Origin: Campylorhamphus procurvoides
Lineage: Eukaryota > Chordata > Aves > Passeriformes > Dendrocolaptidae
Direction: 5' to 3'
DNA length: 64,000 nucleotides
NCBI GenBank assembly: GCA_013396655.1
Contig: WBMV01003152.1
Coordinates: forward strand, 1-64,000
The notes under the pieces are model-generated. The model made no database searches. It saw only the letters and a list, made by a program, of their open reading frames with translations, and was not told the origin of the DNA. Positions 43,101-58,100 of the stretch are shown one piece after another. Every line of letters starts with the position of its first letter. Position 1 is the first letter of the stretch. The position numbers and the translations under genes are program-made.

Positions 43101-46100
43101 CAACATCTGACCCAACAGAGGCACTGGGGTGGCAGGCTGGGCAAGATGTCCAGGATGGATCAGTCAGTTCCTCCAGCCCAGCCACCAGGCCTGCCAAGAC
43201 TGTCCAGTGAAGAGGGAGGGCAGCAGAAGGTGGCTGGTGCTCCAGCACCCCTCCAGATGCACTACAGGCTCCTGCTCACCACACTGCCTGCCACACCAGG
43301 GACACATTCAGGCTCCTGCTCGTCAGACTACAACAAGCTAATTTAAACATCACTGTGAGGGAACCAACCCACAGCTGAGACTGAAGTCCATCTGCAGGAT
43401 AACATCAGCCTGAGTCTTTTTTAAGCTGGCTTTTTGATTAACATTCCTGTAATTTCAGGAAAAATAGATCTCCATATCACATATAAATTGTCAAATTCAT
43501 GTATCAAGAAAGGTGAACCAATAGTTAACACACTTTGAAATGTGATGATTAATAGAGACACTGCAAGGAATTTTCAAAGCAGGCAATGCTTGTATTAAGA
43601 TTTTTATGTAGTACAAATTTTATTTAATTCTTTGCCATCAATAGCTACATCTCTCAAACATTCAAGCAATGACTCTAAAAGGAAGGATTAGCTTCTGAGC
43701 CCACAACAGCATCCTTACTTTTGTCAGTTTTTAAGTATCCCAAATATATAAACCCTTACCCAAAGAGCAAGTCTTACTACTGAACATGCATTTTTTTAAA
43801 AAAGACATTGAAAAATAAATTTTCCCTTTCAAAATGGGGTATCTACAAGTTCTCAAGGGACCTTGATAATAAATACAGGAATGTGTGGGGAGCAGGGAAG
43901 AAAGAAGGTAAGGCAGAGCAAGAATAACCCAAAAGTGCTTTATGAAAATTTATGAAAAAAAATTGTTGGCACTACCCTTCAGAGCACTCCAGCTGTGTGT
44001 TGCATCTGCAGATGCCATTAGAGCAGGCACACAGAGTTTGATCCCCTTTCTGGATGCCTGGTCTGGAGCTGCCTTTACAGGAATCCAAGACTTGAGTATT
44101 TTATGACAAGGAGAGAAATGTAGCTCTGATATACTGTGTTCCAGTTCCGTAAACCAGATTATTTCCTAAACACTGCAAGGGAACCCTAAATGAATTAAAT
44201 TCCCTCTGCATAATTATGATGCTTCTTTTCCTTTCATATGTTAATTTATATTTGCTCTGTTCTTCCTAGCACTTAGAATAAAATAAAGACAATAACCTGG
44301 GTAGTCATATTCAACTCCTATAGAAATTACTTTTGATATCTTATACGATTTGCCTTGATTGTTCTGAATTTTTTCCTTTTTGTCACCAATAGTTAATCTC
44401 AGGTGATTAAAAAGTAAAAGTAATTTTCTAGAGCAAGTTTTGTGATGCCACACAAAAACTTGCACAGACTCCAGTAAAACGGCAATATCTTCTCTAGGAA
44501 AGTAAGTATTTTTTAAAACCCCAATATTTCTATCTATGAAAACAACCTTACCTACAGAGATATTTTGCCAGCTGTTTTGATAAGCAACTAGCAGTTTTTA
44601 CATAGCATTTTCCAGCATAGCTAATACATATTGTAAGCTCGCTCCTTTGATACAGAAAATGAGTATAAAGTGTTGTCTGGTGAAGAAAGTCAGGGCATAA
44701 AACCAACCTTTACCATTCTAACAGAGTTTCTGTTGTATAAAGCTATCTAAAAGCTAAAGTATCACAAGAATCACTACACAATGATACTGTATATTAGAGG
44801 TAGAGAATGACAAGAAAAAATTAAATTTTCAAGACTTTTACTCAAGCATGTTGTTACTGGTTAAACACTGTTGTTTAAAGAACATATTTTATTTAAACCT
44901 AAAACCACCGTAACAGATAAATTGAAAAATGCAAATTTTTCGGAAGAAAGCTATGCTTAGCTTGTAATGTAATCAGAGTAGAATTCCAAGGACTTGGCTA
45001 CCAAGAGTAATTGTTGTTACATTATTTCTTTTACCTTGCTAAAAATATTTACTTTTGACACATGAAAGAAAGAACACAAGAGCAAAAAGTCTGATGTTTT
45101 GAAAACACAAGCTGACCTTCCGAGTCAGACCATTTAGCTGGACACCCCATTCTCACCCTTGCTGGTAGCAAGGGGGATGTAATAAGACTTGACATCTCTC
45201 CCCGTTTCCTACAACCAATGCTTCAGGAAACAAGCTGCAGGTTATAACATGACCACTGTGTTGAAAAACCTTTCTTCCTAAAATGCATCTAATCCCTTTT
45301 TCAGTCATTTAAGCTTAAATCCTTTGTAAAATACTACAGTAGTAAGTAGGCACTGCTGAAAGATACTGCATTTTATTTGTTTATTGTAACTCCTGGTTTT
45401 GTAACCTAATTTGTGTTTGGACAAACAGCTGACAGACTGCACTCTACATTTTTGATATATTTATACATTTGTATAGTAATACTTCAAATTCTGATTTCTA
45501 TTCCTTTCATACTATACTTTGCCTTTTATTTACCTTGCCTGCATTTGAACACTGACCTCACATTTCCACAGTGATAAAAACCCCTTCTGAGTGACAGTAA
45601 CTCATAAAATACTGTGCCCACCCACTTGCACAGATAGTGGGACTTTTTTTTCCCCATACTTATTACTCTGGGAGTAGTTTTTTTCCCCCATACTCATTAC
45701 TCTGCATTTTCCAACCGTAAATCCCATGTACCACTTTATTGTCCAGTTGAATCTAGCAGAAGATTTTTCTGCAATTCTTTCATAGATTTTGTTTTACCAA
45801 CAAATTTACTATCTATCTCTCTTCTAGATCCACTTATGAATTATCAGAGGTTTCTGTACAGGTTAGCTAGGGGGGACCACGCTAGTTATTTATTTGGTAT
45901 AGCATGAAACTATCAGCTCATGATTTAATACTCCTTATTGTGAAAAAGACATTTATTTATTTCAACTTTTCTCCTTAGGCAGGCAGGCACACATTGGAAA
46001 ACAAAGTCCCCAGTGGGCTACCAGCAGAGTTTCTTTAAAACAACCATAGGTTATGACCACATTCAAACCTTTTTGAAAGCTGAAGTATGACATGCTGTCT

Positions 46101-49100
46101 GACCTACCCCTTCCAACAAACATATTGAGTCTCTCAAAAAACTAATAGATTTTACAGCCAATGAGTTCCCTCAACCAAAAAAAAAAACTCTATAAAATGT
46201 AAAACTTTGCCTCAAGCACACACAAATGGGAACTGTAAAATACAGACTTATTTTCATCAACTGCCCGCTTTTACCATTTAAGAACAGCAGAAGTAGTAGA
46301 GAATTGTGCTTGGAATTCTGCTAACAATTAGGTATCTTTAAATGTGGGCTTCATTTCCAGTTAGCCAATTTGGAAATGTTTCATCATAGAAAATAGTATG
46401 TCTGCATTTTCTGATGGAACATAAAAGCAAAATCTTACCAAAACCAAACTATTTGCTCCTCCAGCTGCATGGTCTGGAAGCAAAAAGTGTAAAGCTATGA
46501 TCATAAGCTCATTGACAGTAAGATTTGGTTGCTTCAAGACCACTTTGTCTGAACCATGGGTGTCCCAAGGACAAACCACTTTTTACCCAAGTGATTAGCT
46601 GGGTAAGCTGCATGCATGCACACACTGGTGTTTTGAGTATCCAAGTCTGGGATTAAACTCAGAATCTTGTACCATAGTCCTCCCCTGTTCAGGAAGCTCA
46701 GGATCAGCCCATGGCACAGTCACACAAAATAGGCTCTTCCAGGAAACTAAGGCACTTGGCATTTCTAGCATTAGCAACCACTGCCCTGTCATATGAAGAA
46801 GAGAGATGAAAATCTGTAGATTTGGTGATGGCAATGCTGAAAATAGAGCGAAACCAGACTTTTAAAAAAACAGAAATGAAGTCTCACACAGCAAATGTTA
46901 AGTTCTAAAATAGAAATTCTCACCTTCTTGACAATTAGATACAAAACTCAGTAAATACAAGGCAAACTAGAATACAGTAACAATAAAAAAAAAAAACCAA
47001 ACAAACAGAAAACTAAAAACCCCAAAAGCAAACCAGCAGTCTAACAGCACCTGTAATGTCAAAGGTGATGTAGTCTTTAACAGCAGGAAGGGCAAGTACT
47101 GCCGCAAGTACTTCAGTGAAGAACTGAGGGCTGTGAGATACAAACTTTCCACTAACAAAACACCAACACCTTACTTGTAAATTCTAGATTCCCTAGGAGA
47201 TGCATATTATATTTTTTTCAGAGGCAAAGCCAAACTACCCCAAAAATCCAGTAACTGTGTGGTCCTACAAACAGTACCACAACGGAGACAAGTGAAAACA
47301 AATGGTGCAAAACACAGAATAAATGTCCAGGTGCAAACATGCTCTTAAACATGCTTTGCCAACAAGTAAATTGCAATCTGGAACTGTATGTGGATCTTGT
47401 GCTCAGGATGCTTCTGTTTTGTGGTCAGCAGGCTTAGAATTCCAAAACACAAGAGAAACAATCTCATTACTCCAGTCAGACATTGAAGGTGCTCTCTTGT
47501 ACCTCATCTCAGTCATTATCCTAGAGCAAAGCATTACCAGAGATGATCAGACACCTCTGGGGTTGGAATGTATGATAACTACCAACGTCTGTCAAAAAAA
47601 ATAAGGGAAAATATTCTCCTATACTCTGCCGATGAATGTCACAGAGATACTTACATCATATAGAAAACAGTGGATGCAAATATCAAGGTCTTTGTTACAA
47701 TCAGCGACAGCAAACCTTGATTGTAAGAGACAAGAAGTAACTTGAATTGCTGAGATATACAGACAACTAGAGCTTTTGTTCAGTCGTTGGAGCCAGGTAT
47801 CTAAGAAAGTAACAACCTATTTTCGTAATCACTGAGGTCTAACTATCAAGTTAAAACATTTAGCTTAGTTAACACTGAGGTTTACTAATTTAAAGAAGGA
47901 CAGACACCAACCCTCTCAGTGTTTAGCAATGTCACCTCTTTCTTGGTTTGATACAAATCTTGTGACCTAAAGCAACAACATTACAATCTTGTTGCTTACA
48001 TAACTGTGTATTTCAGTCTCTGAAGCAAATGCAGGCTTAAATTTGTATTTCTACAATTATACCACACCGTGTACCCCAGATTCCTACCTATATTAATGAT
48101 ACACATTGTTATTCGTGAAACTATATATCTGCTTTACAGGAAATAACACCTACCTAAATAAATAATAGAGTCATAGAATATTTCAAGTTGGAAGAGACCC
48201 ATAAGGATTACACAGTTCAACTTCCTTGCTCCTTGCAGCACACTTTAATCATTTACAGTACCATAGAGACACACGTACTGTCCAGGAAGTGTCACTATAG
48301 AATTAAAGTACCAGCCGCAAACCCTCACCCAAATATATTTGTATACATTCATGTTTTCAGATATGATAGTTAAGAAATACAGCCACTGTCAATCACAGTG
48401 TACATAAGTGGTATCAGAATAAGAGACACTAATTACTCTTTATATTCACAGAGCTATACTAACAATCTTCACAGTATCTTTAGTCACTTTCACAATGATA
48501 ATCTGTTTCAATTAAACACAGCAGAATGTGGTTGATTTAATCCTACACTATTGTTACAATAGAGTTATTCTGGACTGGATGGAAACAAGATTAGCATCAT
48601 ACCCAGAGAGGCTAATGCCTTCATATAATTCTTAGATGGGCTGGCAGTGGTGGCAATTTGCTGATGGCCACAGGGAATCATCTGCCAAGAATCTCCAACT
48701 TCTAGCTCATACACAATTAACTAAGTCATGATAAATAAATATCCCAACACATGAAAGTATACAAAGGATGAAATTTCCAAGTTCAATTACATTCAAAGCA
48801 AGGTTGAGAAAAGAGCAGGTTCCTCCCATTGGAAGTTACATTGATGGATTTTGATCAAAGGCAAGTTAAAGACACTTTTAATTTGGTATGTAAGGATTTT
48901 GCAGGAGGCCAAGGCAGTTTAAGTGTCAGTGTCTTGTTGCTACATGTCTGCTAAAAGTTGCTACTTAATAGCAGAACTGCAAAACAGAAACATGGGTGCA
49001 ACTCATCAAAGTTAGTGCAATATCAACCATTCTTTAAACTACTAAGGAACATGGTATGAACTCATTTGGGAGCCCATATACTCCATGTCCCTGCCTGAGT

Positions 49101-52100
49101 TGTGTGCAATAATCAGCTACTGCTGCCAGCAGCATCAGTCATAATCTGTATTTTCTCAACTCAGTTAAAATTACATGGATAAACCAACAAATTCTTTTCA
49201 GGACTAAAATCCACTGATAGGAATGACATTATTTATATTAATACATACAAGATATATATTATAAATATTAATATATATATTTAATATGCATTATTAGTGC
49301 ATCCGAATTTGACAGAGGTAAAAGAAAACTATTGAAAACACATGAATTTGACTTTTATTTTAATAAGCTGCTTTTTAAACAAAGCAGCATTACTTTCTGC
49401 AGCTTTTACAACAGAATAAAGGCATATGAAGTAGTGTTTTAACTTAAAAGCTTGTGAAACATTTTTAAGATGTGATCAATTTAACATCCGCATAGACAAA
49501 AATGAAGTATTCTGTCAGAGCACAAAGTAGACTGCCCTGTAGTTTAAAAGTAAGTTTCCTACTCAAGGAAATTCTGGAGTTCAAGATGCTGGCAGAGGGT
49601 GAGGGCGATGCAGAGAAAGAAAAAGATGGTAAACAAGCAAGTGGGCCAAACAATACCATTCTGCAATGAAAGATGTTTGCAAAGATATGAGCTTATTTTT
49701 GTCCTTCAGCTGAACAGCAAAGGCAGAACATGCACTTGGACTTTCAAAGGGCTGTGAACAACAAAGCGTGGGGACAGAAACGCGCAACAGCTGATAAGCT
49801 GGACTGTTCCCAGCAGTCCGCTCCTCCCACAGCCGGACCAGGCAAGAGCTGCCCCACCGGTCAGCACCTCAAGCATCGTTGTTTAGAAGGCAAAGCAGAA
49901 TGGCAGCTGATCTTAAAAAACCCTCTGCTGTAAATTGCAGCAGCTCAGGGACTGCCACCAAGCAGCCAGGTGCCCATGCAGGGCAGGCTTGGTGGGTCTG
50001 AACTTCATTACCCACCTCAAGCTGAACTATCCAAGCAACAGTTCAGATCCTTGGGCTGTGCAACTGCTCAGAGAGCTGAATTACTCACCATCTAAATACT
50101 CAATATATTTGCAACAAGAATGAAATGTATCTGCAAACTCTTTACCACCACTCATCCCTACACATGCAATATACATACATACATATATATATATACACAC
50201 ACACATATATATATATGTGTGTGTGTCTGCATATATATATATGTATTCAGGTCTGAAATTTCATACTAGCTGCTCGAAGTTGAAGGGAATATTAATCAGA
50301 AATCCAACCATGGTAAGGATAAGGCAGGTGGTGGAAGGTTTTCAAAGGTCAGTAGGACAGCAAGGCACTCATGAACTTTTAAAAAAAAATAAATAAAACA
50401 AACTCCAGAAAACTACTCCACCACATCTGGGCACTAAACTCGCCATTGACAGTATAAACAAACACTGACACAAAGATAAAGACAGCTATCCTGCTTTTTA
50501 CTTTTATAAGCTCTGTAGTGTTTTGCATTAACTATATACGGTCAGAATATTCTGAGTCGAAAGGGACCCAACAGGATGACCAAGTGTAACATCTAAGCGG
50601 CCTGCACAGGGATTTAGCAACTATAGAATTCCTTTCTGTAGTAAAACAACCTAGTTCCATGCTTTCCCTTTAAGTATTTTCAGATGCAAAATAAAAATAC
50701 ATGTATCCCTATCTTTTTTTATTATAGCAAAGGTTATAAACAATATAAACAGTAATATTACACCTCACTAAGAAGTTGCTCTGAAGCAAACTAAAGTAAA
50801 AGTATTCCAAATACTTTGCAAAATAGCTTATTACCAAAATTCACTGCATTTTTTGGTTCTAACCTAAATTATAGCTTGACCTAAATTATAGATATCCCAA
50901 CCTCTGCAATCTACAGTCCATAAGAAACATGAGAGAATGTTCCCAAGTGTTACAGAACTGAACTATTTATACAAAGTTTTCAATTATACATTGTATCTGG
51001 TTTAGGTTTTATGTATACTATGCAGAGCATAAGAGACAGACAAATTTAAGTTATCTGAAGGAAAGTAAACTGCTGGCCCTCAAACATCTGAAGTCCAGAC
51101 AGAGCTTCCTTGTATCTGGACTGTGGTAGCAGAAGAATCTCAATCTTAAATTCTCCAAGTATTTGCCACGTATCACAGGAGTAAATGAATTTATTGCTGA
51201 ACATTTTGTGCAGAACTCAGTGTAGAGGATTACCCGTAATAATGTTGATAGATTGTCCATTACCTTTAAAAAGGTCCCCTATTTCAAAGAAATTCCAGCA
51301 GAAGTCATTCCTGCTCTGTTTCCAAAAGAGTCAGACCAGATTCACGCTTCCCACTCTTCTCTGTGATGTGGAGGCAAACTCAGCAGAACAGCATCACCCA
51401 AGCTGCCAGAGTAGCAACCCTGCTCCATTTCTTTCTTGCCTACTTCATGCATTTTTAAGCAGTCTCAAATGAAAATTTAAACAGTCTTAAAAAATACCAA
51501 CTTTGTTGTGATGCAGATGTCAGCCAGGCATGCACAAGTCATTTGACTACTAGCCCATGACACTACAGTCATCTACCTCAGCACCTGCAGTTCTTAACTC
51601 TGCCTTCTGTTTTCACTGTTTCCCTTTGGCCATACTTTGAGACACTCCCCAGTTCTAAGTGCCTGTATTAGTGTTTCCTTACTGTTAGCTCACAGTGCTC
51701 ATTTTGGTGGTGCCCTTCCCACCATTATCTTCCCTATTTCTCCTGTTCTAAAAACTTAAAGCCACCTTTTCTTCCTCCCTTTTACATCTTATGAGCTGTG
51801 GGCCATGTTAACCATCAGCATACCATGTTTTGTTTGAAGCTCTAGGCATACTCTCCAGAGAGATTCCGCCACCCAGCTGGACTATTAAAATGGTGCACCT
51901 TGTACCTTCCTTGCAAGAGCATTACCTCATGTGAAGCAATACGCAGCTGGGACACGGCGCCTGGACAAATGGGTATACCTAGGTCACCAGGAGGCTGGAT
52001 GGGTACAGTCCCTCTCCAAAAAACTGCTTTTAATTTATGTGGAGAGTTTGGCCACTAAGTGCTTTGTGGCAGGAGCTACTGAGACTAAAGAAATCTGGTT

Positions 52101-55100
52101 GTGCAGGCCCTCCAGGGAATACAGCATGAGCCAAACTTGGAAGGATGTGGTTGTTCTTTGAGAGAACTTGATCTACCAGAAGTGTAAGTACAGGAAAGAC
52201 GGGTGATTTTTTCTTTCTCTCAGGAAGTTCTCACCTAGAGGAGCAGGTATCTTCAGTAAGAGGACATCCTTTTTGTCCTGCAAAGACTGATTATCCAGGC
52301 CTTCCTCCTCCCATTTATACAGTAGCTACTTACACAGCTCTTATGCATCCCCTGCATGCTTCTCTTTTCTAAAAGCTAAGCAGAAAGCAAGTCTCCACTC
52401 ATCTCCACTTTATAGTTCAGAAGAAGAGGGCAGACATATGAATCTTTTCCTCTGGCAGGCAAATTTCCACTGTGTTACAGCAATTACAGATGCACACAAT
52501 ACACAGAAAAGACCCAAAAAGGCAACGTGGAACAAAGGAACCATGTTTGCCTCTAAGGGTTGGTGAATCGACAGTTAACAGTGACAGAGAGAAAAAATCA
52601 CCAAGTTTTGTAGTGCAGATACTCCCACTTCCTTCTTTGGAATGCAGTAGAGAACTAAAGAGATGACAAAACAGTAGTTTTAGAAATTGTCATATTTAAT
52701 CATTGCACTGCCAAACTAGGAAAAAAGCACAGACATTTGACCTCATCCCCCATCGAATGTGGACCTTTCCTGGACCACTTGCTTTTTGTGGTCTCTATCA
52801 GTGAAGACATAGGTAACATCTTGTAGCCAAGCTGTCACCCTGAACATCTCATCCATCCTGCAAACGGAAAATTAAACCTGCATTCTACCTCCACCAGCAT
52901 TCAACCAGGGCCTGAGCTTCATACAGCCTCATGAGCCTTCATGCAGTACTGCAGGCAAACAGCACCCCTCACATCTAAACACCACAAACCTCTCTTCAGA
53001 AAGAAGGCAGCAGAATCCTCTGCCATTCTTAGGCTAGATTTGTAAAGACATAAGCATTAGGAGCCCTGCAAAGATGTCCACCAATGTATCTTGCTGGTTC
53101 ACTAAAGCCTGCAAGACAATCCAGTTGCTGTTCCCAGAGCTGCCATGTGCCAATGTACTGGATGTGGGTTGTTAACAACTTGCTTGATCCCACACAGATT
53201 GACTCATGGACACCAGAGAGAAAAGAATGTAGACCACCTGCACACAATGATACATAATTTTGTCCACTTTACTATTCAAAAGAAGATATGTGAAGATGCC
53301 CTTTGAAATCGTGATCACCACATCACCCTCAGCAGAATTGTCCTACCTAATCTGATTTGCTAACAACAAGTAAAGTTCACAAGGTTCCACTGTGCAACAG
53401 CCCCTTCATTAAAAACACTAGGATGATCTGGGAATTGCACCTTTCTAGGACTGAAAGCTTTGTACCCACTGCTGGCTTTCCCCACCTCCAAGGATGATGT
53501 GTTCCCACTGGGTGGCTCAGTTCACAAGTCTCCTATCTCCTATGCCTTCATTGATGAAGACAAAGAAGTTCCAAACTCAGTGTCTCTGTTCCTGTTTTCC
53601 TTCTCAATATAAATAGCTTCAGGGAAGCTTGCCTGACTCCGTTCATCCACAGGTGTCCTCCTCCGGGAGTAAGTTACAGACACAGGACTAAGTCCCTCAC
53701 TCCACACTTACAGTGCCCTTGGTTTAGCCAGTGATCACATCTCACATAAGAGTATGGAGCAGAGGGAATCCAAGATGCAGGCTGGACAAGGAGACTAAGA
53801 AACCACCATGGCTTGCAGCTACACTTGAACACTAGCCAGAGCACTGTGAAAGGGACAGACACGTGCAGGAGACCAACAGGATATCATAGTATTTCCCAGA
53901 AGTCTGTTGAGAAAGATCAGGAAGACAGCCTTCTGTACGCCAGCTTCAGACCTCATGCAGAGTGGGACCGGACTAAATCCAGTCCTGAGTAAAACTCCTC
54001 AGTCTGGTGCAGCAGAGAGGTAAGAAGCGCGATCCACTCCTGTAACTGCCTCTGAACACGAATAAAGAGGAGGCTCTTGGAATCACTTTGACAACACCAT
54101 CTCCATGAACCCCAGTTACCATCTCTTCATCAAACATGCATCACTTTGGACCCCCATACATTCTAAACAACATCCTTTCAGAACAAAGAGCAAGGCAGTG
54201 CTAGTTTCATTATCAAGCAGACAAGGAATGCTGTTCAGAGAAAGCAGCAGCAGACTTTGTGGATGACTGATATGCTCAAAGCCAGTGTAAAGGGATTACA
54301 CACATTCACCTGTCTGGTTTCAGACAATCTGCACAAGCTAATCACATGTGATGAAAGACCTCAGTAGTAGAGGGAACAAACAGTTTTTTAGTGGCTGTAA
54401 TTTACTTCATCCATAGGAATCAACAAAAATGGCTTTATGAATGTGCCATTGTAAGAACCACTATAAGAATTAAAGATGGTGTATGTTTCTTTGGAATACC
54501 TGAGAGTAAGAGAGCACAAAACCCAAAAACAATTCAGTAAATTCACACCTGTGCTACTTTGCAGGATATCCCAGTAATAACCTTCTTACAAAACAACACT
54601 TATTTCCCGAAAACTCCCAACCTACAGAGGTAGACACCTTCCTCTTTCCTGTATGTATAAACACACACATGCACAGAGACATACCAATGTAGGGTTGCAG
54701 ACATCAGGTTTCCCCTTTGTTTAAGTGTCATTATATTGAACTAACTGTAAATTTGTATTTGGTAGAAGCAAATTAAGCCATTACATTACAAATTTTAACT
54801 CATGCAATTTCAATAGTAAGCTTCTGAAGGTACTTCTTAATCCCCTCTAAATGATTTTGTTTAAACTGATCCCAGTTCTTAAACAATTTCTGCCACTTCT
54901 AAAGCCAGTTGCACTTGACTCTCCATACACACACACACACACACATATTTTCTGGCACACAGCCGTGAACGGAAAACTCACTACTGAATTATTTTTCCAG
55001 TCTCTCTCTGAGGTGCTTTATTGTTCTCTGTGGGACATTTTCCAGTGTTTTCCATAGTCTGCTTTAAAAAGTCACTGGCAAGCCTTTTCTCTTTGTACTT

Positions 55101-58100
55101 CTAGAGACCTGTGGATCTAATCCACATCAAGAAGTCTTAAGGGCTTGTCTTCTGTGGACACAATCCAGAATTGCAGCAGAACAGATTAAGAGATATGAAC
55201 ATAAGTTACGACACAATCATATTCTCTGCCTTGCTGGAATAATGCCTTATGCTGACAACCTATTCCAGGACAGTTAAAGTAGGAACTACTTTGGAATTAG
55301 AAGTGACTTGTTTTTGTGGATGACCACGAGGGGGAGTTACACCTATTTAAGTTCAGCTGTAATGAAACATATCTTCTGCTGTGTCCATCTATTTTCCTCA
55401 TCAGACAAACCCCAGATCTTCTGCCTTCCAATCTGAACTAGTAGTAACATGAGCAGTGTTACTGTTAAACTTCTTTGAGATACGGATATGATAGGCATCT
55501 GCAAATAATCAGATTCCACTGCCATGCCACTGTCTAGCTAACACACACAAAACCTCACACCAAAGACATGTGATTTTACTTTCCTAAAATCACTTGTTGT
55601 GTAAACAAAACTAATCTAAAGTAAAACTCAAGAAGCCAAAACTCAGTCTGTCAAGTTAAAAGCTCAGAATTAAACTAAATAAATAAATATCTGAATGGAG
55701 GGAGCAACTGGAAATTACATACTTTTTATTGCAGAAAATAAGATCCCAGAGGGACTATCGTGACTAGCCAGAACATCCATAACAGAGGCCCTAAGACTGA
55801 GTTAGTAATTATCCTGCTCTCAGGAGTTCAGATTTATAGCACATCACTACAGCTGATACAAGGCAGAACCATAAGACAACATATCAGCTGATTTCCTATA
55901 GGACAACCACCACCTGAGACAGTAGCTCCTCTCCTGGAGGATTACTGTTACTATCCAGAAATACCAATCTAACACCTTCCCAGAAAGCAGAGAAACTGTA
56001 CAAAAGACCTTGTGCACCAGCAGACGGAAAGCACAACTCTTCCAGCTATACAACACTCAACTGCAGCAGAACACATCTGTAGAGCCTTGAGAGTAGGACA
56101 TTGTGAGTTACCATGGTCTTGGAGAGTAAACTTCACCTTCACGTGACACTTGTCCCCTTGACAAATCTTTGTCCTTTTTTGGAGTAAACACTCTCCAAAA
56201 GTTTTCAGAGGGAATAGGAACACAAAACTGGTCTAACATAAAGGCTCTTTCTGCCCAAGATATTTTTTATTTCTTGAAGAAGTCTCTACCTTGCGCCTTG
56301 GGATTGCATGATGAAGCAGCTTACTCAAAATCAGTTAAGATACAGTGAGCAAAATACTGCAAGTCTCATGCCCAGTGTTGAGAACAGGCCATGGAGAGGG
56401 GAGAAGAGGGGGAAGAGCAAGACAGAAATAAAAACTAAAGCCTTTAAGCATTCCTACTGAGGATAAAAAGAAAGAAGTTTTAGCCAACGTACTATTAAAA
56501 TTCTTTCTTTGGTATGAACTGCCCATTACAGAAAAAATCAAGCTCTTAAAACATCGGAAATCTCCCCCACTTCCCAACTGGCTGCCTCCTTATGGCTGCA
56601 AAGTGAAATTAAACACTATTCCAGAAGTCAGTAACTCCTCTTCTGCTGCTGCAACACCAAGTCCCTTGAAAAGCAAAACCCTTTGACAATCCTGACAAGG
56701 TCCTCTCTTGCAGGCAACTATGGACAAACCATATTGGTGCAGTTACTGACACCATGTAGAATCCCGTCAAAATGTGTGACATGGGTACACAGTGACCTCT
56801 CTCAAAAAAAAGGCCCAGCAATGAACAGTTAAGCTCACCACAGTAATTCCAAATCTAACCACTAGCAACAGATTCAACACTGGCTCCATAGAGACTGGGA
56901 GGAAACCTCCTTACCCTTTCACCAGTAAAGCAGCTGTCTAAAAAATTCACTTAGAGCAGGCAGTCTATCAGCACTGCTGGATCACAAATAAAGGCAGACA
57001 GACCACCACACATTAGGCAGTTTACAAATGTCTGCACAGCATGACAGTAGTGAGGAATACCAAATTAGAGGCCAGGCAGTGGCATGACAGGAGACTAGGA
57101 AGCAAATGAAATGGGGTAGGGAAATCAAATCCTAATAGACACCATTGTTCCCCATAGCCACCCAGACAACTGGCCAAGCAGTGAACAACTACTGCAGTAG
57201 TCAGCGGTGGTGACAGGATGGAAGAAGAGAGAAAACAATAAAACTTCTCACTTCACAATTGTTTTATGAAGTAGCTACATAAGGATGGATGAGCTGTGAA
57301 CTCTTTCCAGAAGGAACTCCCTCCACAGACGCACTAGGCACAAGTTACTGACAGTTCAGAAAGGTCAGTCATAGCAACCTAATAAAAATGGCTCTGTGGT
57401 CTCTCCTAATAACAGCATGACTGGAAGGCACAAATACTGACAAATGCTGGCTCAACAGTTGCAGTGAAGACACACCAAGTAAGAAGCAGCAGTGTACCTG
57501 AAGAGATAAAGTGGCAGACAGTGCAGGAAGCATTCCTGACAAATGACGATGAGACAAGGCACTGCACAGTTTGCAACTGAAGCCCACAGCCTGCCTTCCA
57601 ATTTAAAAGCCCACAGTTTGTCAGAGATCCGTAGCCAGATTCAGTAGCTTGCATGCAGATGGCTTAACATTCCATCCCAGAATTTCCCATACATCCACGC
57701 CGGGCTGACAAAACTGGTGCAAGACCAAAGCCTGTGCCGTTCCAGGCTGCCAGCTGGAGGCTAAACAGGGAATTCTGAGTCTCTCAAGCAACACTAAAAA
57801 CATGTTTTGGCAACTGAACCAAACTCCTCCTTCAAGCTCAGTAAAGAGTATGCAAATAAGATATTTAGTAACAGTAAACACCTTCAACACCACATATAAT
57901 TTTTTTTAAAAAAACAGAAACAATTTTCAACTCACTTCTGTTTCACTTTCTACACAGCACAAAACACTGAGCTTTTCAAGACCTGTGTTAAGATTTTCCC
58001 CCTTCTCTTACCACTAAAAAGCCATTATTAAAACAGGTTTAAAACTTGTTTTACAAGCCTCTCACCCAGTGAGGCTCTTGCTCTTTACAGCTATTGCTAT

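Noticed and set aside
55324..55337. CTCF-like string CCACGAGGGGGAGT
   Set aside because: It departs from the core consensus at several positions, including the essential GGC, so support is too weak.
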